A DNA stretch of 64,000 nt. It comes from Tigriopus japonicus. Taxonomy: Eukaryota > Arthropoda > Copepoda > Harpacticoida > Harpacticidae. Of this stretch, positions 34,001 through 49,000 are shown in pieces. The stretch's first letter is position 1. The number at the start of each line of letters is the position of its first letter. The stretch covers positions 227,375-291,374 of the forward strand of contig JAAGOF010000251.1 in assembly GCA_010645155.1 (NCBI GenBank). The letters are read 5' to 3'. The position numbers and the translations under genes were made by a program. The notes under the pieces are model-generated. The model was not told where the DNA came from. It ran no database searches and saw nothing but the letters and a program-made list of their open reading frames with translations.

Positions 34001-37000
34001 GTCATACTGTGTGAGTATCACGAGCAGATGGCTCGCGACAACTTCCCTCTTTGGTCACCAAACCAGGACTGAAGAGACGAAAAGCTCAAAATGATCGTCT
34101 GGTATCAATGAATTGGATCTGAGTCTTTCCAAGATCCTTTGAAGATGTTCATTCAACTCTTCAAGTTTTAGAAAATGTTTATACTAGTTCAAATTTCTAG
34201 GTTTAATACAGTATATTTTAGGTTAAGGTTTCCCGCCAAAGCCGTGCCGAAAGACGTCCATCCATCACAAATGGGGGACAGACTGCAATTAAATTGTGTC
34301 ACTAATGACTCATTAGTGTCCGTTCTACCCAAGAGCTCCGTTTCAGGCGGTACATTCGACTGAAGTTACCCCTAAAACTTATGAAAAGGATGGTACGACG
34401 AAATAAAACCATCTGTGGCACTTGAACAATCACTCAATCAACTAATGTTTTCAATACCCGTTGTATTCCGTGCAAATATAGCCAATGAAAGATGGGTGCA
34501 GCCTGCCTCGTTTTTTACACCACTCATGTCATCATACGGATGATTCAATGGTCTGCTGCCTGATCCAAGGATCAAAGAACTAATCCCGACCCTCAAAAAT
34601 GATGGTGATGATGACGGTGCCGAGAATCATCGCTCAATATGGATTTGTCCATAAGGGATGGGCAAATAAGGAATACTATCTCGAGTCTCGACGTTTTTAT
34701 GACTCTCAATGAAACGGAACAGCATATGTTGCGGTTTCGACAATATGATCCAACTTGCACAATGCACCATTCTATCAACGACCTTTATCTTTTTAGTACT
34801 AGTCTCTGATTTATTCTTAGCTTAACGGACAAACCAGAAATTGTTAGCTTGGATTCGTGAAATGGTTAGACATCCAACAGCTTTCTCCTCTTGTGGTTGA
34901 ATTGGGAAGTTTGTGATTGCGGTTTGCGGCCGAGACATGATTTTGTTCCATTTGGTTCAAGGCTCCCTTGAGACAATTCAACAAGCAGAGTGGCAAATCT
35001 GACATCAATGTGCGCTCTCTAAGGAGCAACGCTATGAAAATGATACGTTAGAACAAAGCGACACACTTTCAAGGCGAGAAATGAAAGCACGCACGCGTCC
35101 GTCTCGTTCCAAATCCCATTCCACATATGGCATACTTGATGCATTATGTTCCAGACGATCGGAGAAATTATGAGTGCTGCAAAAAAAAGTCAACGGACTA
35201 GTCACATTCGATGAGTTGTGAAATTTGAACGGTTATGGATCGTGGTGGTTAAAAGCATTCTCTTGTTGGAGTGGATTATCGAAAGGGTGTTTAATGAACA
35301 CAAAAGTACCTGTCCAAAGAAATGGATGAGCGTCTTAACGTCGAGATTTGGGACAATGAATGGAATAAAGGGCGTGGAGTGCTAATTTGATAAAAGCTGA
35401 AAAATAGACACACCCTTATAAGAATATTCAAATTAAATGAATATTGTTCGTTTGCTATTTTTTTAACAAACTCAATGAGTTGCCTCAAAATCGTGGGAAA
35501 ATGTCTCAATTTCGTTTGTGACCAGTCAACGTTCCGTCAAGAATTGGTGCCCATTTTGGACGGACGATCTTTTGAAGGCAAGGGCGACAACGACAACAAG
35601 AACAGCAACAATGGCTGGGCAACAGATGCATCTTCGTCTTTGAACGAGTGGCTCCTTGGAAAATGATGACGACAAATGTCACCCGCTCCCTATTTAGGGT
35701 GTGTCCGGACTCTTTATTTTCAATGACTTCGCCTGTTATTAGCAACCTGAAGGGCTGGGTTGAACCTCAGCCAAGGCCAGGGTGACGCAATACTTTTAGT
35801 GAGAGGTAAAAATTCACGTCAGTTGCATTAGAATATACGGATGTATAGATTATAATTTTGAACAGACCGGGTGAAGTTAAGGAATATTTCCAATGTTACC
35901 ATTGAATTCTAAGAACTTTGAAGGAGGTCGCTTTGGTCACACTTTGACGTGAAACCAAGCAAACTTGGAGGCGGAGCGACTTTGAAAGCTTGATGAGTGA
36001 CAATTTTGAACTTGGAAAATGCTTCTTCATGTGAAAACTGTCTCCAAATGACCCACGTCGTTACAGCAGGCTTCTTCACTGAATTTCTAGAAGGGTGGTC
36101 CTTTGGCAAAGCTGAATATTAGAATCCGTTGAGTAAACCATAGTCTCTGTAAAGACTTGAAATAACGTAGCTATTGTCCTCAAGATTCAAGTTTCCTACA
36201 GATTTCACACTCTCCAATGAGGGAAGATCATGTTCCATGGAAGTTTGTCATCCTTTCTCAGTCGTGTCTAGACGTTCGTTTCTGGCTTTCTTGTCTTCTT
36301 GAGTCAGGTTGGAAAACACTCCAAATCTAAATGCACCTTGAAATGGAGATAACACGTGTACAAACGTATGCGAAGACCGACTTGCCCATCACTCATCTCA
36401 CACTTCAACTTGACTTCCTTCCCAAATCTTGGAATGAAACAGTAATTTACAATCATGAAATCTGCATCTTAAGCTAATTGTTGATATTACATTAGATTAC
36501 CTTTCTGATTTTCCATCACAAAGTGTCTTTAGACAGGACGTAAATGAAGACACTATTGTTAGATGTATTATCCGTCAAGATGCGTTGCAGACGAATGTGC
36601 ATGTGTGCTAGTGTCAAAACATTTGAACAAGACAAACATGACGAGGTTCGTTTGACAACATTGGATGTTTGGCATTGATGTTCTCGCCCTGATGCATGCG
36701 TGCATCCAGTCACCCATGTCAAGAGTTTATCTCAAAACAATTAGAACAATGTTACCCTCGTTGCTCAAATGCATATTACAATGCCAACAACAGACAGAAA
36801 TGGGTGCGCATTCCTATTGTCTCCCCAAAATTGAGCGCCTTATTTTTGAGCCATCATATCCTCGTTTGACTGACATTGTGTGGCTAGCGTATGTGTGCTC
36901 ATGGAGCAATAACACCGATGTGAATAGATTGAAAAAAATACAACCAACGATATATTAGCCGAAAAGTAGCTTCACAAAAGACCTCAACCCTTATGAAGTG

Positions 37001-40000
37001 ATTAAATTAAAGTTTTTGGTGTGTGCCTATTTTTAGTCAGAAGTGTCATTTTTAAGGACTGAAATATCGTGAACGGCATTCCGCTTATTAGGGGGATCCT
37101 TGCAAAAAAAACAGCAAGTACTTAATTCGACTAATTCAAATAATCAACCTACTTCAAGATTTTTTCCCCACAAATCCTGGTTCTAAAAAGCTTCAAAACT
37201 CAGCTTAGTAAGTTCTTGATGTATTATGGCAGGTATTGTTATCACTAGCTCTATCGAAGGCATAAGATTTTTTCCGTGTTATTGCCCATTTTTGGATCAA
37301 AATGCTACCGCTTCAAGACAACTGCCGTAAACAATGAGGTTCCTCACAATATTAGTTAGATTACCCCAAGTGCCAAAGAGCGTATGCAAATAACCCTAGG
37401 GAATTCCTTTTTTACGCCACATCTCATTGACTACGTCTATATTGGCTTGAGCATAAGGAACATACAAAGGCTTAATTCACCCCGACCCCTCAGGTTCATC
37501 ATTATTCCTATACAAAATTAAGGAATCCTCCGGCCAATTCAAAGCCTTTGCGGCGGTAAAAGGGTGAAAAAAGTGCGACAGACAAGCAAAATGTCATCGT
37601 CCGTCAAAACATAACTGTCAGGCTTTTGTGGTGGCTAGCCAAGTCCCTTTATTACCCGCTCTTTTTTCTTCCCTCTATGCTAATAGAAGTCAGCCCCAAG
37701 CTTCTATGGACAATCATCGTTATTCTGATCGAAAGCAGAGTATATCCTGTTCAATCTCAATGAATCGATTGAACAATGGGCAAGAGACAAAGTTCAGCGG
37801 TGGTGCCATAATTTATTTGTGTGACTGCTCACATCCTGTTGGTAGTGAATTTTTCATTGATTCGTGGTCACAATTATGATTTCCTCCCTCCTTATTTCTG
37901 TTCGAAAAATGAAATTAATGATCTCGGGAATCAATGGGTAGATAGGATAGAGAGTTGAAGGCAAGCCCTTAAGAGATGGCGATTGACAGGCGTGGAACGT
38001 TAGTCTTCACTGACATCTATTTCCTCCATTCAACCATCATGTTTAGGTTCTGGCCCAGTTTCTATTTTCTCTCACATCGCCAATACCTTATGTGAAGTCG
38101 TCACTCAGTAATTGAATATCAAGTGAGGCTAATCATGATTTCATCTGCTTCCCAAAGTCCCTGAATGTCAAAAGAACGACAGTCATTTCCCTCTCATTCA
38201 TTGTCACAAGATCTTAAGGAGAAGACGAACAAGCAGAATCCTCTTTAGGATCTCAATCTTGGTTTGGAAAGGTTTCCTGAGAGTGATGCAAGCACATGAT
38301 AACTCATCATCACGCTCTTCCGCTTTCAGATTACCGGGGGAAATCAAATCTACGGTGGCCTGACATTGACATGGAATGCAGGTGAGGCTGAATCGAGATT
38401 CGAGGATTCGCTGAACAACTCTTATTTTGGAAAAAGAGTCAAAACACCCATTGATTGGATTGCTCTTCTCCCAGGCATCCAATAAACTTCCCATCGCTCA
38501 ATAGCCCATCTGCCAAGCAGGTCAGCAGCTCAAAGCCCAACTTGGAGCTTGAGGGTCAAAACATGCAGATAACAAATCTGGCAGATGACCGCCCATAGCT
38601 ATGCGGAAGCGGAATTTATTCGAAGTGTGTCAATAACAAAAACAACCTCTACACCGCGGATAAAGCTCGAATCAAATGCCTTAATGAATATTTTGGTTCA
38701 AAATCAGAAATATTCTCGACAAAAACGAGATTTCAAAAATATCCCTTTCTTCCAGCGGGAAAACGACCACAAGAAACGAAACTTGGAGAGCATAGGTCAA
38801 AATTTCTTAACAAACTGAGGGTGATATTGAACTACACTTTGAAAAATATTGTGGAATATAAAAGGGCAGATGATTCTACCCGACAAAGTAGGTCAGCTTC
38901 AAAGAGTTCTCCAATTATAGATCAAGCCCAATCTCCCGTCTGTTGTTGACCAACTTGTCGCATTGGCGTCATCAGGGTCGTCGGCAGGTTCAGTAGTCAT
39001 TCACTTTGAGCACGTGCCCTCCGTCTCTACAGAAAGAGCGGAGAAGGAAACCAAAAGATAAGAGAGGGCTTTTCTTCCTTTATATCCTATGTACGTAGTA
39101 GCAGATGGCCCTTCACTGTTCAAGATCAAGTCCCGATTTCCAATACCCCCGTCACCTGCTCAATTTGAAGGTGTAGTAATGCTAGTAGTACTCAAAAATC
39201 TGTACCCCATGGCCATCTGTCCAAAGCTCTTATCTGAAACTAGAGCGCGCCGGTCAGCCGGCTATTTTTCCAAATTTCAGTCGATTTTGAAAGCTGGTTT
39301 ACTCCCTCACCATAAGACCTATGTTACCAAATGCTATGTAATCGAGGACAGCATGCAAGACAATGAACTTTGTTCTACCTTCTTTGACAGGCGTTTAAGA
39401 TGGCATGGTTGCGTCGTGTGAACGGAATTCTCACGTCATCATAATGCAGCGTCGTTGATGTAACAATAGCCAACTTGGTTGTAACTGGCTCTGAATATTC
39501 AGGCAGTTTAGACTGTTTGACTCGTTTTCCCGACTCTCACTTTTTTTGTTAAGAAGGACAGCTGCGCCCCTAAAGTTGACACGTGAACAAAAACACTTTT
39601 AATGAGAGTGCTCCTTGGCGAAAACCAAGATTTGTGAATCGAATGTCGCACATTACCGCATGTCTTGACTAACTAGGTCGTCCATTATATGCCAGTCAAG
39701 CTCTCTTGAGGACATTTATGACTAAGATGAATAGCCATTTTTTAGAAAACTTGGGTCGAGCGTGGCCGAACTATTTAACTCTACATAGAAATTTTGAGAA
39801 GAAACAATGAATGGGAGACGTCTCCATCAGGCAACCCTGAGCTCCTTACGGAGCACTAAGGAGCCCATTAATAAAGAACTTAAAAGGCGACACTTTTACA
39901 ACACACGTGGAGGGGAGACCAATGCATAAAAGTAAATGGAATTGACCTGAAGCTTGAATGACCTTGAGCGCCAAGTTCGGGTTCGAAACCGTTTTTTAAT

Positions 40001-43000
40001 GTCTCGAGCTGGACTTTCAGTTTCGGTTCGGAATATTGAGTTTGGTGATGTGGAGGCAGATTTGAGCTATTGATAAGACTTTCTGCTAGATGAAAAATAT
40101 ACACGAACACGCTAATGGACCTGTGAGTTTGCTCGTACATCTTCAAAGAAAGTCATCAAGTTCATTAGCTCATCAAAATGCAAGCAAGCGAGTTTGAAGT
40201 ACGTGGAGGAGCATGTGCTAAAATGATTCCGGGATGCTCTCAAGATCTGGAAAACTGATACCAACGAACTAACGGGGGAGAAATTAGAGATGGCATCACT
40301 TTGAGATGACACATTCCTTGAGTTCAACAACTTGGCGCAAATATGTATTCAAAACTTGAAGTGACTGCAACATCATGCACAAAGCCCGTTGTGGCGCTAG
40401 TGTTTCATACCCAAACTCGAACCTAAAACATACAAAAAGACCTAATCAGACTTCCACCGAATGCATCGGACAAAAATGCATTCCTAGCCATCAACACGCC
40501 CAAATGAATCCTGATGACGACAGTGACCATACTCTCACACACACTCAGAGGTTGCTTGCACAAAGCACTTTGTTTCGGGACCATTTTGGCAATTGCCAAT
40601 GACGCTCGAGATCGGACGGACCAAATGCACTACTCAAACCAAAGTACGCACAAGAAGTTCACTTCTTTAATGACCTTGACAGGTATTTTCTGGCGTTTGT
40701 CTTGTCTCGAGAACAATCTTAATGTTTTGTTAGAATTCAAACATTCCCCGGTAACTAAGTTACACCAAGTGGAGAGGGGGGGTCAAGTTTGACATTCAAA
40801 TGCAGCTGGATCAAAATTAGCCATCCATCCATTAAGAAAACTTATCGATGGCGGGACCACTTGAACTAAAACGCTTTGGTCAGACGAGGGTCTTTTTTTC
40901 AAACCAAATTTAGGGGGGGGGGGGTGAGTCAAAAGGTTCCGTTTTCATGTGCAGATTTATTTCGGCAGCTCATCCCGATTCATCTGACCAGGATAACCAA
41001 TGACCAATCTCTGATTAGTGCACTGTAAAAACTGGAATGGGCTCCTGTTTGTGGAGATTATTAATGAAAAAGACGAATGGAAGGGACGAGTTTATCTCGG
41101 TGTAATTTGCTCGTGTGAAGGCATCACGGGGATGGATGATTTCCCGTTGTTCAATCCGGTGTGGAAAGGATATTTGGCTTTTGTCAAGCTTTAATGGTCA
41201 GACTTCAACAACAGGATGAAAGGATATCCCGCGTGCAATCTATTTTTGGACCGGAGCATCATTTTCATTTTTTCTCAATTTTTCATATGATTTGATCTTA
41301 GTACTCGAGAATTACTTGATACAACTCTAAAATCACCCTTTCTAACTGACATCATTCTTGATCGTACACTGCTCAATTTCATGAGTTAATTTTAGACTTT
41401 AATCGAAAATGTTGGAATAGTTCTATTTTTACCAACTATTAAGTTTGAAGCTCATTCATCCCCAATCTATGAGGAAGGAGGGAGGACTCATTGAAACCCC
41501 ATTGTGGGGTCTGAATACTCGTGCTAATGTTGAATGAACCCATTTGAAGTTGAGACTCGGAGTCTACTCTCGCAGGACAATGAGGATGAAAATGGTCTAA
41601 GCTACGACCTTGTGAACATGGATGCCCAATGTAGTTCCTCTAGATTATTTGACCAGCCCGACCAGATTCAATTCAACGGATGGGTATTTTTCAATACTTG
41701 GTATTGAATTGGTCAGCAAAGCCTTTTTGAACAGGAAAGTCTGGTTGAGGGTTGACCAGCATGGGATTGAATAAACTTAGCTCAGTCATCTGGCAAATTG
41801 AAAATTTGTTCACTGAACAATCTAGCTTGTCTGTCAGATTGGATATTAATGTCGCCAAAGCGAGGAATTTTATGCCAACTTTTGGTTGACCTCTGTCCAG
41901 GATACGTGGTTCTAAAAGAGGATTTTTACGTAAGGCTAAATCTAGAACTGAAACATCTGTTGGTTGAGGCGAGGCCAATGACTGACCAAGGAGATGCGAA
42001 TGATCTCATTGCAACGCATCCTGTCCCACAATTCAACAATTGGAGCAGATGCCTTGCGTAATCCTCCAATGCTTGCTTCATGATGTCAATGGAGTATCAA
42101 GGGTCAATGATCCTATTTGTTGTCAGCAAGAACTTGTACGTAAAATCAACTCTGTCATACACATTCTCTTCCCCAAACGTGAAATGTGTTCATAAGATCA
42201 CATTAGTCTTCAATGGAAATATGCTTGGTCAGAAAAAAAGATCACATCAAAGCTGTCAAAGACATGGGGAGAACGGAGGAGATAAAAAAGTAGTGGAGTT
42301 TGGGTTGAAGCACTTTTTCGGAGGTTTTTATGCCAAAACGAGCGAACAAATTCAAGGTCTCTGAAGGCATTTCAGGCTTAAACGAGCGAAAAACCGTCGT
42401 TTACTTTATTGGTCGGTAGCCTGGTTAGCCATCGACATGTGTCTGCCTGGACTACTCCATTCATAGATTTTGAGTAAAAGATAGATCGATTATCGAAATA
42501 GCGATTGTTGTACCTACACTTCAACTACCAAACATCAGTTATGTTAAATTTCGACTTAAAGCCCATTCATCCCATGAAAGTAAAGTGTTTCTATAACAAA
42601 ATTTGGTTTTGCAACATTAAAATGCAACCAAAAGTAAGCAAGTAGAATAGATAATCGGTCCGTCTATTCCGTGAAGGTATCGATGAAGGGCACTTTGTAC
42701 ATTTAAGGGTAGTTTCAAGCACCACAGGATAGCAAATCAGAGAACACTTCGGATTTTGGGACAAGAGGTCAATAAAATTGCCTGGACAAGGGAGAAGGAG
42801 AGAAGGAGAGAATTCACGATTTATGGCGGCATCCCTGGCTCAAGAATCGGTCTCGACTGCCCTGAACTTGTTACATATCAACCATAAATAAGCATGAGCG
42901 AGGGATAATGTTAATGAAATTTTCCCGTATCTTGTCAAGTTTTTTGAATCAAGTCGAGACCGAGAGGCACCCTTTGAGTTTGAGTTTCAAGTCCGCATAT

Positions 43001-46000
43001 CAGTGTATCTTATCGGACTCATGTGATAGTTGAGACTAATGATCCACTCTGTCACGATGGCATGGCTTCGTTTGGCAAGAGAAGTCGAGGAGAATCATGC
43101 AAAAGTTTGCTTATTTCAAACCCGAATGAATCTGATAAATCTGTTACTAAGTTCAGGGTGGTCAAGAAACTCAATAGCCAAATGAGCAGGGAAAACGTCG
43201 GTCAGCTTATGTCGTTAACCAAATGTCAGACGACTCAGATTTCTCTACCATTTGGTCAGGTAATGATCCTCAACTCCTTGGGACTGACCGTGAGATTCTC
43301 GTTTTTGGATGAATATGAAACTCTAGAGTCTGGGAATCGGTATCAAGGGATTTCACGTAAGGCGACACTTGCTCATCAACACCTCTAAGAATAGAGCAGC
43401 TTAGAACTCAGCTCAATTTAAAGACTTCATAAGTACTTTCAAATCCAAATGAGGGAGTGGAGCAACAAAAAAGGTAAGAACTGTTCTATTTCCGACTGCT
43501 GATCCAGCTGCTCGCGTGTCAGCTTGACCCTTCAGCTGACGCTTGTGATGCCTTAAGGGAAACCACCAACTGGATGCGCATCGTTTTGGTTTCAGGTTGT
43601 GATTTCTGGTTTCACGGTTGTTGTTGTCGTTGGTCGCCCAGACCGATTTTCAAAACCAATATTGGTTGAGGGCTAAAACAAATAACGCGTGAGGTCTTCA
43701 TTAGAGCATGCCGGGTGTCTGTCAGACAACCGTTCCTACAAATTTGGAAGCTGACCGACTCACAGCCAATTCATCACGAGCTCGCTCTATGAAATCTCGG
43801 ACTGATCTAGTCAGGATTGCCAAAAAAGGAGTTTCATGGCCATTAGGTTTAAAATCACGATTTCTTGACATCTTAAATAGCCTTGTTACCTGGTACAAAA
43901 TTAACTTTGTGGAATCGTAATATATTCATCTTCTTGGCACTTGAGGTCCAGTTTTGCCTGTAAGGTTAGCTCTCCTTTTAACAGAAGAGATTTGTCTGCC
44001 TCTATCGCATTGGAAGGTCACTGCTTGCACTCTTAAATTTCCAAAAACATTGGGATGCTTCCAATGGAGAAAAGATCCAATGTGTCGAGGGTAAAATCAA
44101 CAAGATTTCTATCCTTTGCCAAGGCCGACATTGCGTAGCAGGAGCTGCAAGGTGGTAATTTTGACAAGACACCGTGCAAAAATAATTACTTACCGAACAT
44201 GAACGAACGTCTTCTTAATACTCTGCCGCTCACAATTTGCTCCCCATTGTTCACGCCAGGACATCAAAAGGACAGCAGCCCCTCCAAAACAAAGCGTAAC
44301 ATTTGTTTTTCTCGAGAGCTTAGTTTTGTTTACTTAACCAAAATCCTCAGCCTTAGATCAAACGGGCGATTGCTTGACAATGCTCAAAGCCCACAAATTT
44401 ACATCGCCTCAAAGACAGACAGGAGAGAAGCCAATTTGGCATCCATCATTCAAATACATGACTACGAGGATTTGCTAGTTCCATCCAACAATCATGAATG
44501 CCAGGTATACATTGAACATGTAGGTCATTCCTGTTGAAAACAGAGCCAGTCTGTATTGGAAGCACAAAGGGTGTCTCCCTTCCTTCAAAATCCTCTCACC
44601 TGTCCTAACAGAGCGACTCACAACTGGCATTTGTCCGAGGATATCTCTCCCCTCTGCTCTTCACTTGCTTCCTTTGATCCATCATCCATCCTTTTTCGGC
44701 GTTGGGCACGTTACTGAGAAGCCCAAGGAGCTTCCGACTTTGATATCGTCAAACAAAGCCATTCATTCCTCCCTTCTTTGTTCATGGCCTCTTTGCGATT
44801 TGGGACTGTGAAATGATCCTCAAACGGAGAATCAATGGGTCAAACAACTTTGCGCTTGCAATTGCGCGTGCCGTCCACATCGGTTCGACCCCTTTCAAAT
44901 GAGGTGTTTGAGCTTATCGAACCCTAAACAAGTTTCATTGCGACTAAAAAGGCATTGTTTAGTGTTTGGGTTTGTCCACTAATGAAGGGTAAGACATTCC
45001 TCAGTCTTTGTGCTTTTGTATCCTCAAAAGGTCTGAGGGTGGAGAGTCCAAGAAAAAGTAACTTCCAAGATCCAAAAAGCTCAGGGTTCATTAATCGAGA
45101 GAATGATGATGAAATTCAGCTTGTCTCGTTATCTCAATCCGCCAGTGGTGAACCAATTAAATTAAACTCATCCCAAAGATGGCCCAAGTCCAAGTCGAGA
45201 ATTCATTCCAGGCATTACTTGCATGTTAGAAGGCACTTAATCAAAATCCATCCCATGAAAAATATCTTGGCTTCTTCTTGAGCCCTAAGCTTTGTCCGAA
45301 CTCAGAAACGGTCAGACTCGGTCAATGGCCCTTTTGAAGAAAGAAAAGCGCGAATATCTTCCAAGGAACCCTTTCCGATCTTAGACTATTCCAACTGTAA
45401 CGCAACAGATCATCCTTGGGCATTGATCGTTTATAGCCTTTGAAGTCAATGAGCCAAGTGTTTGTAGATGGGACTAGAAGATATTCCAGGCATTAAGTTC
45501 GACTCTCAACCTAGAAATGCCACCCAAAACCAGGATTGGAATCCCACAGTGGCTTTTGTTTGAGAGCGTTTTCTTTTTCTATTCATGCTCCGAATTCAAT
45601 TGTGAACGAGTCACAGTCGTTTTCTTCATCGTGGTGTGTGGCAAGACGAAATCCGAGCCCAAGAGACAACACATCGGAATGGTAGCGAGCATGAAGAACA
45701 GAACAGTGGTCTGCTACTACAAGACAAGATGGCACAATCCTGTTCATCCTCATCCGAGATCATGGCGAGCAGATATCCTTCTTTGGTTGTGTCGTGTGGC
45801 ACCTGATGTCGGCCCAAAACAAGCTTTGGAGTTGTCAGGGTGACTTTATTGCCACAACACTGAACATGCTTGTCAAAAGGTGAAACACTCTTCAGTTCTT
45901 TGGCCTTTCCAAATTTTACTTCAGGTGCATATTAAGCTTATCATTAAATGGCTGTTTGATAAATGTAAAAAAAAGCTGACGGAAATTGGCCAAACTTTGT

Positions 46001-49000
46001 CTTGGAATAGCTAAATTTCGTGTGATATTAAAGGTCAAATGCGAATAGAACAAAAATTGAACTTGAATTAACTTTTGTTTGTGCTAAATTGAAAGTTTAA
46101 AGACGACATTTTTACCTGAATCCATCGTTGTATATCTCTTTAAAAAAGTTGTCACCCTGCTTTTTGCTCTCTCCAGCCGGTTCAAAACGAAGTCGTGAGA
46201 CCCGTGGAAAATTAATTAAGACCGAGATCGTTGGCGGCATCAACCTTCCCATTGACAGAGCCACCAATATTTCTCCCCTTGCCACCCAAATCTTCATCTA
46301 GAAGTCGCCAAAAGGGTTCGCTTCGCCCTCCTTGTCCCTTGCTTACTGAGCTATTGTTTGGACATGGGAAAACATTCTTGATGCCACACGATTAGACCTC
46401 ACACCACTCGGGAGAAACCTGGTGTTCAGCCGGTTTTTCTTTCCCAGTTTTTCCACAATGCATTTACTATGGAGAATAAAGTGAAGTCAAGCAAGCTTTC
46501 CATCCAATCCAATGACCGTTCAGTTTTTTTTCCTTTGGTGGTTAATGGGGGTTTTCCTGAGGAAATGGGAATCTGTCATGCGGAGAGCCACTTGAAGCTC
46601 ACTCATCCATTTGCTGACTGATGGAGTGGTCACATCTTGATCCCTGATGCAAAATTTGCATCAATTAATACTGTTGCTTTGTACGACGAAAGGATAAGTA
46701 GTACTATGGATAAGTCGACACAACAAGTTTTTTAAATTGATTGGAGATTTGTTTTGGTTTAGTAAATGTTGTTGGGCAGGCTGTTTTTTGGAGAGTAAAG
46801 ACGTCGATCGATGACGTCATTGATAGACATTTCACACATCACACACAACCAAGGGTTCTTCTTTTACTAGTATGGCTGTCCTCGATGTGTATTTTGCTTG
46901 AACTAGTTTGTAAATTGACAGATCGAAGAGTCTACAAAATTTAAAAAAAACTTTGAAGCTTAACTTGGCGGTTGATGGCGGCTTTGAGGTTCCCTCATCA
47001 AAATTTGATGCCAAGGGAAGTTGCCAAATCATGTTTGGAAATTCTTGTTTTCATTTCTGCCCCAATCAATCGCTGAGAGCTCGGGCACGCCCTTCTGTTT
47101 GGTCTCGCAATTACTTTTAGCTTCTGCTCATTTCCTTAGTCCAACCAAAATATCTTTAGAGTTGTGACAAGATAATTCCTCATCTTTTTTCACAGGAAAA
47201 GCAACCTTGTTCACAAATTAGAATCAATGACGCGCTTTACCAATTTCAGCCAACGCCCTCTATCCAATCACTGTAAAGACTCCGACCAAAAGAGGTCCTA
47301 TTAGTCATGCCAAAAGTCTCGTTTATGGATTCCTATGTAGTTTTGACAGTGTCTCTTCGGGATGAGGATGGTTTGGATGCACCTGGATCGCCCTCTCCAA
47401 GCCCTGTTGATGATATATGGATGCTTCCACATAATGACACGTTTTCCACGAGATGAGTTGGGGTGAGTTTTGATCCCATAATGGACAAACGGCTGTTGCT
47501 TCAACGGATCATGTGGTCTACTTGTGGCATTCTTTCTCAGATCTCCTGCAAAGTTTTGTGCTTTTTAGCCTCAAGAAGAATTTACACAATTTCGGCCACG
47601 TGACATACGATCCAAGATGTATTCTGCAAATGTACGTTTATACGCTCACTTCGTACATTGATGTTTCGAGGTCATCGGTCTAAGAAAGATGTAAAACCGG
47701 AGGAAATGTACTAAATGTACATTAGTTCGTTCTTTTTGTACTTGTTGGTTCACAGCATCGTTAGGAATTAGGAATATCGAAAAAACTAGATATGTCACAA
47801 TGTACTTATATCTTTGCCATTTCTCATAATTAGACTCAATGCTTAACCGCCCCAAGCAGACCCATTTGAAACTTTGTAGCCTCCTTGACCACTTTTCCCA
47901 TCTGATCTTCAGAGAAGGAGCGATTCGTTGAGTCATTTACATAATCATACCCTTTAGGTAGACTTCAGTGAATTGAGTGAAGCAGGGGCCGTTATGGTGT
48001 GTTGTCCATTTGCGAATTTGAATAAACTAACGCCAAAACAAAAGTTTGCCGTTTTCGTCAAAGACTGAAACTTCAACCCTTAGTCGTTGGTTAGGGTTGT
48101 GCAAAAATTTCCAATTAGAGCTAATGTAGTTTAAGGATGTCTCTTAAAAGCATGTGCCTTGATAAAACTAAACCCCTTTTCAACACTCATTAAAACGACT
48201 TCAAGTTGGTCAAGCTAATCTGTTGTTCATTGGATAAAATTATATTGTACAAGAGAAAGAGACTATTTATTTTAAGAACTGACTTGGAAAAAAGTTATTA
48301 ATGACTGAAAGTTCTGAAGAGATCGGAATCCAATATGGGTCCCAAAGAATTCAGTGTCTGAGAAAAAATCAGGATGACTGGGATTTGGAACAACGATGCC
48401 AATGAATACACTTAAATCTTGGTTAACCTATTGGATATGTGAATCTGGCACAGTTATAGTTTTCACAAATGCTACACGTTTGTCTAAAAACTACTTTGAA
48501 TGAACTGATAATCTAATAATTTTTAATGTTTCAATGTATAGCTTGTGGTTAGGTGAATTTCACTGTAAACAGCTTCTTCCTCTCAAATGTGCAATTATGC
48601 AATTCACAATTACATCAGAATAGAAAAGCATCTTCAGGTTTACTATTAATACGGGCGAGTGACTTCAAGGACCTTTCTGATTGCATGGATTAAATGAGTA
48701 ATCTCGTTATTTTGTTGAGTGAATTAGACAATTCACTTGAACGAAATGCGTCTTTAAAAGCTCCCCAAAAATCACAGTATTTTCAGACTTTTCTATCTGA
48801 GCAAAAAAAAACATCATCTGATAAACTCAAATCGCCAGGCCTACCGTGAAGCCCAGTTTTGAATGGTTTTGTCTGCGTTCTATCGCTCCAATTCCACGGC
48901 TTGTAAATTTTGATATAAATGGTCTAGACTTGGACAAAAGAGTCAAAAAAGACACCGAAAAACTGGACGCAGTCACTCTATTTCACACTTGCAGATAACA

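Noticed and set aside
39960..40000. GGTTCGAAACC resembling a tRNA B box
   Set aside because: No matching A box or acceptor stem could be folded around it.
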